Below, in pieces: positions 31,320 through 39,904 of a DNA stretch of 64,000 bases (position 1 is its first letter; each line of letters begins with the position of its first letter). The notes beneath the pieces are model-generated. The model was given only the letters and a program-made list of their open reading frames with translations, had not been told where the DNA came from and made no database searches. The stretch comes from Congregicoccus sp964517665 (GTDB lineage Bacteria; Verrucomicrobiota; Verrucomicrobiia; Opitutales; Opitutaceae): NCBI GenBank assembly GCA_964517665.1, contig CAZFCY010000001.1, forward strand, positions 1-64,000. Direction: 5' to 3'. A program made the position numbers and the translations under genes.

Positions 31320-32090
31320 ATGTCGTCGTTCCAACAATCCGTCTCGAAGTGGTGTTTTCCCCAGATTCCGCTGCCTGATTTCGCCCGCGACGTCGCCGGC
31401 ATGGGCCTTGCCTCGATCGAGCTGCTCGATCCCGCCGACTGGCCCGTGCCGCGCGAGCACGGGTTGATCTGCGCGCTCTCCAACGCCCCGGCGCCGGCCA
31501 CGCTCGAGGCCGGTATCAACCATCTGGATACGCACGCCGCGCTCCTCCCCGCCTACAGAAAGCGCATCCTCGAATGCGCCGCCGCCGGCGTGCCCAACCT
31601 GATTTGTTTCTCCGGCAATCGCCGCGGTTTGTCCGACGAGGCGGGGCTGGAAAACTGCGCCGTGTTTCTCCGCCAGATCACCGGCGACGCCGAGCGCGCG
31701 GGCGTGACGCTCTGCATGGAACTGCTCAACAGCAAGGTGGACCATCCGGATTATCAGTGCGACCACACCGCCTGGGGCGTCGAGCTTTGCCGGCGCGTGG
31801 GATCCGAGCGGCTGAAGCTGCTCTACGATATTTATCACATGCAGATCATGGAGGGCGACGTCGTCCGCGCGATCGAAACCTTTCATCCTTATATCGCCCA
31901 CTACCACACGGCGGGAAATCCGGGGCGGCACGAGATCGACGACTCGCAGGAGCTCAATTACCGCGCCGTCATGCGCGCCATCCACGCCACCGGCTTCGAC
32001 GGCTTCGTGGGCCATGAGTTCATTCCGAAAGGCGACCCCATGCAGTCGCTGCGCGAGGCGGTCGCGATCTGCGACGTCCAGGATCCTTGA
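31320..32090 (+). CDS. Hydroxypyruvate isomerase family TIM-barrel protein
   Basis: A 256-residue protein of the AP-endonuclease-2/xylose isomerase-like TIM-barrel family, closest in motifs to hydroxypyruvate isomerase. Metal and active-site regions are recognisable: TLCMELLNSK with its Glu, LLYDIYHMQIMEGDV with Asp and His, HYHTAGNPGRHEID, and VGHEFIP with the second Glu. Such enzymes interconvert hydroxypyruvate and tartronate semialdehyde, but relatives act on other ketoses, so the substrate is only probable. It is not clustered with glyoxylate genes; sugar-acid dehydrogenases occur 25 kb away. Confidence 0.82.
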   Translation: MSSFQQSVSKWCFPQIPLPDFARDVAGMGLASIELLDPADWPVPREHGLICALSNAPAPATLEAGINHLDTHAALLPAYRKRILECAAAGVPNLICFSGNRRGLSDEAGLENCAVFLRQITGDAERAGVTLCMELLNSKVDHPDYQCDHTAWGVELCRRVGSERLKLLYDIYHMQIMEGDVVRAIETFHPYIAHYHTAGNPGRHEIDDSQELNYRAVMRAIHATGFDGFVGHEFIPKGDPMQSLREAVAICDVQDP

Positions 32091-32257
32091 GCCGCCAGGC
32101 TCGGCGCAAACCGATCAAGTTCTGAAGCCGCCTTGTTTTCCGCCGCCGCGTGCAACGCGGGCATGGCCGGCTGCGTCATCCCTGATGCCGCGAACAACCG
32201 CGTCGAAAAACAGGTCCCGCCTCTTGCGGACACCCCCTTTCCTCGAAACCTCAACTC

Positions 32258-34810
32258 ATGGGTCTCTGCCGCTCGGAGCGCCGCCGCTGGACTCCCGCAC
32301 GATGCGCGAAAATCATCGTGACGGGCGTGTTGTTTTTCGGCGCCACGCTGCCGTCGCCAGCCGCCCCGATGGATGAGGCGTGGAACCGTCTGCGGTCGGG
32401 CGAATACCAGCTTGCCCTCGCCCTCGCGCTCGGAGGTCGGGCGGAGAATCCGACCTACGAGGACTGGCATCGGATCGAGGTCGAATCCCTGCTCGCGCTC
32501 GGCCGCTATTCCGAGGCGCACACCGCGCTTTTGAACGCGCTCGACTCCACCCGCCTCAGCATCCGCCTGCGCCTCCTCGGCCTGGAAACCGCCCGGCTCG
32601 CGGGGCGCTCGGAAGATCTCGAGATGCGGCTCGCGGAATTGCGCACGCTCGTGGTCACGCAGGCGCGCTTCGTGCGCAACCTCGACGGGCTCGTCGCCAT
32701 CGGCGAGGCCGCGATTCTCTTCGGGGTCGAGCCGCGGCTGGTTTTGGAGAACTTCTACAAGCGCGGGCGCGAAGCCGATCCCCCCGTGCGCGAGGCGTTT
32801 CTCGCCACCGGCAGACTCGCGCTCGCGAAAAACGACGACGCGCTCGCGTCACGCGCGTTTCAGGAAGGCATCGCCGCGTTTCCCGACGACGCCGACATGT
32901 GGACCGGCCTCGCCGCCGCGTTTCTCGACGGCGATCGATCGAAGCTGGTCGAGTACGCGACACACGCGCTCGAACTCAATCCGCGCCACGCCACCGCGCG
33001 CCTGCTGCTCGCCGAGCACCTGATCGACGGCGAACAATATAAAGAGGCGCGCGAACAGATCGACGACGTGCTCGCCACCAATCCGCGGCATCCGGAGGCG
33101 CTTGCGTTTTCCGCCGTCCTCGCGGAGCTGGACAACGATCGCGCTCTCGCGCGACGCCTGCGCGCGCGGGCGCTCGAGACATGGGCGGCGAATCCCGCCG
33201 TCGATCACATCATCGGGCGCAAGCTCTCGCAGAAATACCGGTTCGCCGAGGGCTCGCGTCACCAGGAGGCGGCGCTCGCGCTCGATCCGGATTTCGGGCC
33301 GGCAAAGATGCAACTCGCGCAGGACCTCCTGCGCCTCGGCCGCGAGGACGAAGGCTGGAAACTCGCGGCCGCCGTGCACGAGGCCGACGGCTACAACGTT
33401 TCCGCCTACAACCTCGTCACCCTGCGCGACCGTCTCTCGAACTTCACCGTGCTGACGTCGCCGCATTTCCGTTTGCGGATGGCGACGTCGGAAGCCGCGA
33501 TCTACGGCAAGCGCGCGCTCGATCTGCTCGAGGAGGCGCGCGCGACGCTGACCGTCAAATACGGGCTCGAGTTGAACGAGCCGGTGACGGTCGAGATCTA
33601 CCCGAATCCGAAGGATTTCGCGGTGCGCACGTTCGGCATGCCGGACAATCCCGGATTCCTCGGCGTCTGTTTCGGTCCCGTCGTCACGATCAACAGCCCG
33701 GCCACGAGACAGGCGAACTGGGAATCGGTGCTGTGGCACGAGTTCACGCACGTCATCACGCTCACGATGACGCGCAACCGCATGCCCCGCTGGTTGAGCG
33801 AGGGCATCTCCGTCTTCGAGGAAACGCAGCGCGAACCCTTCTGGGGCCAGCGCATGTCGCTCGACTATCGCAAGCGCATCCTCGACGGGCGCATGCGACC
33901 GATCAGCGCCATGAGCGCCGCGTTTCTCGAGTCGAAGGATGGGGCCGACCTGCAATTCGCCTACTTTCAATCCTATCTTGCGGTGCGCCATCTCGTGGAG
34001 CGCCACGGATTCGAGAAACTGCGCGCGCTGCTGCGGGCGCTCGGCGACGGCACGGCCGCGAACGACGCGATCAGCGCGACCATCGCCCCGATCGAGGAAC
34101 TCGACGCCGGCTATCTCGCCTACGCGGCCGGGGCGGCGCGATCCTTCGGCAGCGGCCTCGACCTTCGCCCCGCCGACGACCTGATTTCCAGCGCGATCGC
34201 GCGGTTGAATCCGCGCAGTTTCTTCGGCCGCCTCGCCGAGGCGAAATCCGCCATCGAAGCCGGCGACTGGACCGCGGCGCGGACGCATCTCGAAGCGATC
34301 ACCTCCACCGGCTTCCACCTTTCGGGCGAGGACAACGCGCATCTGCTGCTCGCGCGCGTCTGTCGCCAACTTTCGGATACACCCGCCGAGCGCGCGGCCC
34401 TCGGCACGGTCGCGGAGCACGAGAGCGCGCCGCTCGAGCCGATCACCCGCCTGCTCGAACTCGCCACGCTCGCGGGCGACGAGCCGGCGGCGATCCACTG
34501 GGCGAACCGCTGGCTCGCGATCAATCCCCTCGCTCCGACGCCCTGGCGCGCGCTCCTCGCCGCCTGCGAAGCGAGCGGCGACCTTTCCGCCGCCGCGGCC
34601 GCCGGGAGCGCGTTGCTCCAGCTCGATCCGCCCGACCGGCCGGCGATCCATTTCCGCGTGGCCCGCGCGTTGCGCGAAACCGATGTCGAGGCGGCGCGGC
34701 TCGAGGTGCTTCTCGCGCTCGAGGAGGCCCCGCGATTCCGGGAGGCGCACCAGTTGCTGCTGCGGCTTCCGCCGTCCTCGGAACTGAACTCGGAGATCCT
34801 CGCGCCATGA
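32258..34810 (+). CDS. Secreted TPR protein with zincin (peptidase MA-like) domain
   Basis: An 850-residue protein with an N-terminal signal or anchor (AKIIVTGVLFFGATLPSPAA). TPR-type helices run from about 40 to 370 (FPDDADMWTGLAAAFLDGD; ALELNPRHATARLLLAEHLI). A gluzincin-type domain follows at about 395-620 with the zinc motif HEFTH in WESVLWHEFTHVITLTM, followed by the downstream Glu in RWLSEGISVFEE, as in peptidase MA. More TPR-like helices close the C-terminus. It is probably a periplasmic metalloprotease or pseudoprotease. Its stop overlaps the DUF4159 start (ATGA), tying it to the MoxR operon. Confidence 0.8.
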   Translation: MGLCRSERRRWTPARCAKIIVTGVLFFGATLPSPAAPMDEAWNRLRSGEYQLALALALGGRAENPTYEDWHRIEVESLLALGRYSEAHTALLNALDSTRLSIRLRLLGLETARLAGRSEDLEMRLAELRTLVVTQARFVRNLDGLVAIGEAAILFGVEPRLVLENFYKRGREADPPVREAFLATGRLALAKNDDALASRAFQEGIAAFPDDADMWTGLAAAFLDGDRSKLVEYATHALELNPRHATARLLLAEHLIDGEQYKEAREQIDDVLATNPRHPEALAFSAVLAELDNDRALARRLRARALETWAANPAVDHIIGRKLSQKYRFAEGSRHQEAALALDPDFGPAKMQLAQDLLRLGREDEGWKLAAAVHEADGYNVSAYNLVTLRDRLSNFTVLTSPHFRLRMATSEAAIYGKRALDLLEEARATLTVKYGLELNEPVTVEIYPNPKDFAVRTFGMPDNPGFLGVCFGPVVTINSPATRQANWESVLWHEFTHVITLTMTRNRMPRWLSEGISVFEETQREPFWGQRMSLDYRKRILDGRMRPISAMSAAFLESKDGADLQFAYFQSYLAVRHLVERHGFEKLRALLRALGDGTAANDAISATIAPIEELDAGYLAYAAGAARSFGSGLDLRPADDLISSAIARLNPRSFFGRLAEAKSAIEAGDWTAARTHLEAITSTGFHLSGEDNAHLLLARVCRQLSDTPAERAALGTVAEHESAPLEPITRLLELATLAGDEPAAIHWANRWLAINPLAPTPWRALLAACEASGDLSAAAAAGSALLQLDPPDRPAIHFRVARALRETDVEAARLEVLLALEEAPRFREAHQLLLRLPPSSELNSEILAP

Positions 34811-35649
34811 AGCCGCTCCTGCATCTGCTCATGGGCGCACTCGCCGCGTCGGCTGCGCTCCCTCCATCTGCGCACGCGCAGCACTTCGACGATCGCGCCG
34901 GGGTGCCGGACTGGGAGGTGAAGCCGGAGTTCAAACACGACGTCTTCACCTTCGCGCGCGTGCGCTACACCTCCTTTGGCCGCGGCGGCTGGGGCGATTG
35001 GGGAGGCGGCTGGCGCGGAGGCCGCGGACGCGGACGCTGGGCGACCGACTATCCCGACGCCGAGCTGAATCTCGCCTTCCGCCTCCAGCAGATGACCAGC
35101 ATGAAGGTGAATCCCGAGCCGGTCGTCGTCGATCTCTCGAGCGACGATATATTCAAATATCCGTTTCTCTATATCGTCGAGCCGGGCGCGCTCGTCTTCG
35201 ACGACGCGGAGATCGACAACCTCCGGCGCCACCTGCTCAACGGCGGCTTTCTCATGTTCGACGATTTCTGGGGAGAGAGGGAATGGGAGAACGTTTTCTT
35301 CGAAATCAAACGCGTCTTCCCGGATCGCGAGATCGTCGATCTGCCGATCGAGCATCCGATCTTCCATTGCGTCTTCGACTTGAAGGAGAAACCGCAGGTC
35401 CCCTCGGTCGGCGTCGCCGTGCACTGGCGCGGCACGGGCGTGACGTGGGAGCGCGAGGACGCAAAGGAGCCGCACTACCGCGCCATCTTCGACGACAAGG
35501 GCCGCATGATGGTCATCATCTGCCAGAACACCGATCTCGGCGACGGCTGGGAGCGCGAAGGCGAGGATGAATGGTATTTTCGCGAGTTCGCCGAGAAGCG
35601 CGCGTATCCCATGGCCATCAATATCATCTTCTACGCCATGACCCACTAA
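34807..35649 (+). CDS. DUF4159 family protein
   Basis: ATG 34807 overlaps the preceding stop and opens a signal peptide (LMGALAASAALPPSAHA), giving 280 residues. A Gly/Trp/Arg-rich stretch (about 58-77) precedes the DUF4159 domain: TDYPDAELNLAFRL, YPFLYIVEPGALVFDD, GGFLMFDDFWGEREW, ending with EFAEKRAYPMAINIIFYAMTH. The fold is glutamine-amidotransferase-like with no obvious catalytic Cys. DUF4159 genes regularly sit next to MoxR and DUF58 genes in Planctomycetes and Verrucomicrobiota, as here. The first 19 nt of the gene equal a REP-like half-site also found at 16109-16127. Confidence 0.88.
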   Translation: MKPLLHLLMGALAASAALPPSAHAQHFDDRAGVPDWEVKPEFKHDVFTFARVRYTSFGRGGWGDWGGGWRGGRGRGRWATDYPDAELNLAFRLQQMTSMKVNPEPVVVDLSSDDIFKYPFLYIVEPGALVFDDAEIDNLRRHLLNGGFLMFDDFWGEREWENVFFEIKRVFPDREIVDLPIEHPIFHCVFDLKEKPQVPSVGVAVHWRGTGVTWEREDAKEPHYRAIFDDKGRMMVIICQNTDLGDGWEREGEDEWYFREFAEKRAYPMAINIIFYAMTH

Positions 35650-35672
35650 CCTTCCGCCCGGGCCTTTAATTT

Positions 35673-36686
35673 ATGAGTCATATCACTCCCGAAGAATCTC
35701 CGGCCCTCGCCGGCGACCGGATCGCGTTCGAACGTTTGCAGGATGGCCGCGCCCTCGTCGAGGCCGAGCTGGCCAAGGCGATCGTCGGGCAGCGCGAGGT
35801 GGTCGAGCAGCTTCTCCTCGCGCTGCTCGCCGGCGGCCATTGCCTCATCACCGGCGCGCCCGGCCTGGCCAAGACGCTGCTGGTGAAATCCGTCTCGCAG
35901 GTCTTTCATCTGAAGTTTCAACGCATCCAGTTCACGCCCGACCTCATGCCGGCGGACATCACCGGCACCGAGATCCTGACCGAGACCGGCATCGGCCGGC
36001 AGCTCACGTTCGTGCGCGGTCCGATCTTCGCGAACATCATCCTGGCCGACGAGATCAACCGCACGCCGCCGAAGACGCAGGCCGCGCTGCTCGAGGCCAT
36101 GCAGGAACACCAGGTGACCGCGGCCGGCGTGCGCCATGCGCTCACCGAGCCGTTTTTCGTGCTCGCCACCCAGAATCCGATCGAGATGGAGGGCACGTAT
36201 CCCCTTCCCGAGGCGCAGCTCGACCGGTTTCTCTTCAACGTGCTCATCGACTACCTGCCGGAGGACGACGAGGTCGCCGTCATCCAGCGCACGACTTCGA
36301 GCGAGCCGGAGCGGATCCAATCCATCTTCTCGGGCGAGGACGTGATCGCGTTTCACCGTCTCGTCCGGCAGGTTCCGGTCGCGGAGGACATCGTGCGCCA
36401 CGCCGTCCGCCTCGCGGCGGCCACGCGTCCTGGAAAAGCGGAGACACCCGACTTCGTCGACGAGTGGCTCTCCTGGGGCGCCGGCACGCGCGCGCCGCAA
36501 AGCCTCATCCTCGCCGCCAAGGCGCGCGCGCTCTGGAAGGGCCGGTCGCACGTCACGATCGACGACGTCCGCGCGCTCACGTTCCCGGTCCTGCGTCACC
36601 GCCTTCTTCTCAACTACCGCGCCGAAGCCGCCGGCATCTCCGTCGAGCAGGTGATCACGCGGCTGCTCGAACATGTGAAAATATGA
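35673..36686 (+). CDS. MoxR-family AAA+ ATPase
   Basis: A 337-residue AAA+ chaperone-like ATPase. It contains Walker A GAPGLAKTLLVKS, Walker B and MoxR signature ILADEINRTPPKTQAALLEA, sensor 1 LATQNPIEMEGTYPLPEAQ and a C-terminal lid domain. MoxR proteins act with VWA-domain partners, often helping to insert metal cofactors or assemble complexes. Here three VWA-like proteins follow in the same operon. It starts 23 nt after the DUF4159 stop. Confidence 0.95.
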   Translation: MSHITPEESPALAGDRIAFERLQDGRALVEAELAKAIVGQREVVEQLLLALLAGGHCLITGAPGLAKTLLVKSVSQVFHLKFQRIQFTPDLMPADITGTEILTETGIGRQLTFVRGPIFANIILADEINRTPPKTQAALLEAMQEHQVTAAGVRHALTEPFFVLATQNPIEMEGTYPLPEAQLDRFLFNVLIDYLPEDDEVAVIQRTTSSEPERIQSIFSGEDVIAFHRLVRQVPVAEDIVRHAVRLAAATRPGKAETPDFVDEWLSWGAGTRAPQSLILAAKARALWKGRSHVTIDDVRALTFPVLRHRLLLNYRAEAAGISVEQVITRLLEHVKI

Positions 36687-36781
36687 ACCCTTTCCAACAA
36701 CAGTGCTGAAGCCGCTCCTGCCTCCGGAAACCTCCGCTCCATTCTGCATTCTTAATTCATAGTTCTTCCTTCCCCGTGCTC

Positions 36782-37745
36782 ATGCCCTCTCCCGTTCGAT
36801 CCAACCGCGGCCTCGATCCCGAAACGCTTCTCGCGATTCGGGACCTCGAGTTGCGCGCGCGCGTCGACGATCCGGCGCTGCGCNNNNNNNNNNGTGGTCG
36901 AAGGCCTGTGGGCGGGTTTGCATCGCAGCCCGTTCTCGGGGTTCTCCGTGGAGTTCTCCGAATACCGCCAATATGTCGCGGGTGACGACCTGCGCTACCT
37001 CGACTGGCGCGCGCTGGCGCGAACGGATCGCGAATACGTGCGCAAGTTCGAGGATGAAACCAACCTGCGCTGCCACCTTCTCGTGGACAACAGCCGCTCG
37101 ATGGACTTCGGCTCGCGCGGACACACCAAGGCGGATTACGCGCGCACACTCGCGGCCAGCCTCGCCTACTTTCTTCTCCAGCAGCGCGACATGGTCGGCC
37201 TTGCGCTCTTCGCCGACGGCCTCGCCGCGCACCTTCCCGCGCGCTGGCGGCCCGGTCATCTGCAACGCCTGCTCGCCGCCCTCGATCAGGCGCCCACCGG
37301 CTCCTCGACCGCGCTCGGCCCCGCCCTCGCGGATGCCGCGCGGCTCTGGCGCAAGCGCGGGGTCGTCGTCATCGTCTCCGATCTGCTCGCGCCGGTCGAA
37401 ACCTGGGACGACGCGCTCGGACATCTCGTCGCCATCGGCCACGACGCGCGCGTTTTCCAGATCCTCGATCCGGCCGAACTCACGCTCGATTTTGGAAGCG
37501 CGGCCGAGTGGGAGGATCTCGAGTCGGGGCGGCGCATGCACATCAATCCCGCCCGCGCGGCGGCAGGCTACCGCGATCGAATCAACGCGCACCTTCGCGC
37601 CGTCGACGCCTGTCTCCATGCGCGCGGGGTTCCCTTGCAGCGGGTGACGACCGACCAGCCGCTCGACCACGTCCTGATGGAATGGCTGCGCGCCGCCGCG
37701 CGCGGCGGCGCCTCCATCTCGCGCAAGGGAGGTGTGCGGCGATGA
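36782..37745 (+). CDS. DUF58 (VWA-like) protein, interrupted by an assembly gap
   Basis: The N-terminus (GLDPETLLAIRDLELRAR) and the rest (VVEGLWAGLHRSPFSGFSVE onward) are in different frames on the two sides of a 10-N gap at 36884-36893. The join is in the conserved DUF58 opening, so one intact gene with an unsized gap is the best reading. The hallmark YRQYVAGDDLRYLDWRALAR is followed by a VWA fold with a MIDAS-type motif DNSRSMDFG and a later VVIVSDLLAP. About 310 residues. Its stop overlaps the BatA-like start. DUF58 proteins are the usual partners of MoxR. Confidence 0.9.
36884..36893. other. Assembly gap (10 N)
   Basis: Ten undetermined bases inside the DUF58 gene. The frame change across it means the true length differs from 10 by a multiple-of-three offset. 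Confidence 0.99.
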
Positions 37746-39797
37746 GCCTGCTCGCTCCGTTCTTCCTGCTCGGCGCGCTCGCCATCGCCGCGCCCATCCT
37801 CGCGCATCTCGTGCGGCGCTCCACGCGCGAACGCGTCCGCTTCAGCGCGACGCAGTTTCTCGATCCCTCCCGGCCGACTGTTTCCAAACGCAGAAAACTC
37901 GAGCATCCCTGGCTGCTTCTCCTGCGCGCGCTCGTGGTCGCGATTCTCACGCTCGCCTTTGCTCGGCCGTTCCTCGACCGCCCGGCGCCGGCCGCGCCCG
38001 TGTCCACGCCTCCGCGCCACCTCGTGGTTGTCCTCGATCAAAGCGCGAGCATGCAGCGCGGCTCGCGCTTTGCGGACGCGCTCGCTCGAGCGAGCGCGCG
38101 CGCTGGCCGCGCCGCTCGGCCCGGGCGACCGCATGGCGATTGTGGGCACGGCGTCGGCCAATCCGCTTCTCTCCGCCGAAGCGTGGAGCGCCGCCTCGAA
38201 CACCGGGACGCGGCGCGCGCTGCTCGCGACCACGCTGGACGCCCTCGAACCCGGCTGGGGGCCGACCCGGCTGGATTCGGCGATCGAGGCCGCCCTCGAG
38301 GAGGTCGAGGCGATGAACGAGGCGGCCGGCGGCGCGTCTCCCGCTGAGATCGTCGTCATTTCCGACTTCACCTCCGGCGCGCGCCTCTCCGACCTCGCCG
38401 GCCGCGAATGGCCGCAAGGCGCGCGCGTCACGCTCTCGGAACTCCCGCCGCCCGCGAACAACAATCTCGCGCTGCATTCCCTCGGGTGGACCCAGCTTCC
38501 CGACGGGCAGCGCGCGGCGAGGCTGCGCATTTTCAACGATTCGCCGCGCGCGCAGCCGGCGCGGCTCGCGTTGAGGGACGCCGCCTCCGGCGAACTCATC
38601 GAGCCCGCGTCGAGCCAGGTGCTCGCCCCGGGCGAGCGCAGGGTGGTGCGTATCGAGATTCCGGATACAGCGCCCGGCGCGCTCCGCGTGGACATCGATG
38701 GAGACGTCGATGCCTTCGACAACACCGTCTGGCTCGTGCCGCCCCAGCCGCGGCCGGTCGTGGTCGGCCACCTCGGAAACGCCGGGCCGGACGACCCGGA
38801 GCATTCGCGCTATTACCTTTCACGCGCCTTGCAGCACGCCCGGCAACTCGCGCCGTCGATCGCCTCGATCGATCCGAATTCGAACGCGCTTCCGGAGGCG
38901 GCGCTCTACGTCGTCGCGGACACGCTCTCGCCCGCGGCGGAGCGCGCGCTCCGCGACCGCCTGCGGCAGGGGGCCACGGCCTTGCTGCTCGCGTCCCGCC
39001 CCGAACTCGTCGCGACCGCGGGGCGCCTCGCGGGCGAGGAGGGCTGGGCCACGCGCGACTATGCCCGGTCGGACGCGTTGCTGGGCGAGATCGACTTCAC
39101 GCATCCGCTATTCGAATTGTTTGCCGATCCGCGCTTCAGCGATTTCACGCGGGTGCGTTTTTGGGAGCCTGTTCCGCTGCAGCTTCCGGAGGGAAGCGCC
39201 GCGAAGGTGGTGGCGCGCTTCGAGGAGGGCTCGCCCGCGCTGGTGGAAACCGCGGTGGGCTCGGGAATGCTCCTCGTCTGGGGCGGCGACTGGCAGCCCA
39301 GGGCGGGCCAGTGGGTGCTCTCCTCGAAGTTCGTGCCGTGGGCGCAGTCGTTGCTGCTCCGGGCCAGCGGCGGCGCGCCCGGCGCGGCGTCGGCGGAGGT
39401 CGGAGGCGCGGCGCGGCTGTCGCTGCCGCCGGGCGCGCGCTGGGAGCGTATTGGATCCGTGGATACACGAGCGGCCGCGACCGGCATTCCGGCGGTCCCG
39501 GGGATTTATCGAATCCTCGACGAAGGCCGCGACAGGCTGGTCGCGCTTCAGACGCCAGCGGCGGAAAGCGACAACAACGTCCTTCCGCTCGAAACCTGGG
39601 AGGAGCTGGGCGTTCCGCTCGCCGCGGTGACGCCGGCGGCGGCGATCACGCGCGCCGCGCCCGGCGCGACGCGATCGATCGATCTCGAAAACGAACAGAA
39701 GCTCTGGCGCTGGCTCCTGCTCGCCGCCATCGGCGTGCTCGCCCTCGAGAGCCTCGTCTCGATCCGGCTCGGCCGGGGAAACCCGGGAACGGCCTGA
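37742..39797 (+). pseudogene. BatA-like VWA membrane protein, apparent frameshift
   Basis: Starts at ATG 37742 with the aerotolerance-operon N-terminal domain (LAPFFLLGALAIAAPILAHL; HPWLLLLRALVVAILTLAFA), then a VWA domain with MIDAS VVLDQSASMQRG. The frame changes by one base within an alternating GC run at 38094-38103. The second frame continues perfectly (LGPGDRMAIVGTASANPL) through a VWA remainder, a CARDB-like region, a GATase-like segment and a final membrane helix (WLLLAAIGVLALESLVSI). Restored, it would be about 684 residues. The low-complexity position suggests sequencing error more than true decay. It sits between DUF58 and DUF4175 in the MoxR operon. Confidence 0.8.
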
Positions 39798-39820
39798 ACC
39801 ACAGAGATGATGAAACCACG

Positions 39821-39883
39821 AAAGGCGGCGAAGAAAACAACGGGAAAGAGGACGGCGCGCCCGTTGCTCTCTTTGTCGCCTTC
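39821..39883. repeat. Nonad-phased hairpin element, 3+3 units
   Basis: The left arm 39821-39847 is three 9-nt units (AAAGGCGGC, GAAGAAAAC, AACGGGAAA). The right arm 39857-39883 is the inverted set (GAAGGCGAC, AAAGAGAGC, AACGGGCGC on the opposite strand), with a 9-nt loop. It occupies the only sizeable spacer inside the otherwise overlapping MoxR operon, just before DUF4175. The same design and unit type occur at 58678-58755. Confidence 0.75.
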
Positions 39884-39904
39884 CGTTCAACATCTGCCGA
39901 TCGA

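Noticed and set aside
35148..35176. AT-rich patch within the DUF4159 gene, promoter-like
   Set aside because: It encodes conserved residues of the domain (DIFKYPFLYIV), and similar small AT-rich patches at Tyr/Ile codons occur throughout the window.
36776..36985. Separate short gene before the DUF58 gene
   Set aside because: It is the N-terminus of DUF58 itself; the frame break is caused by the 10-N gap.
38094..38103. Programmed frameshift in the BatA-like gene
   Set aside because: There is no slippery heptamer of the usual kind or downstream structure that I can identify; an indel in an alternating GC run is more likely.
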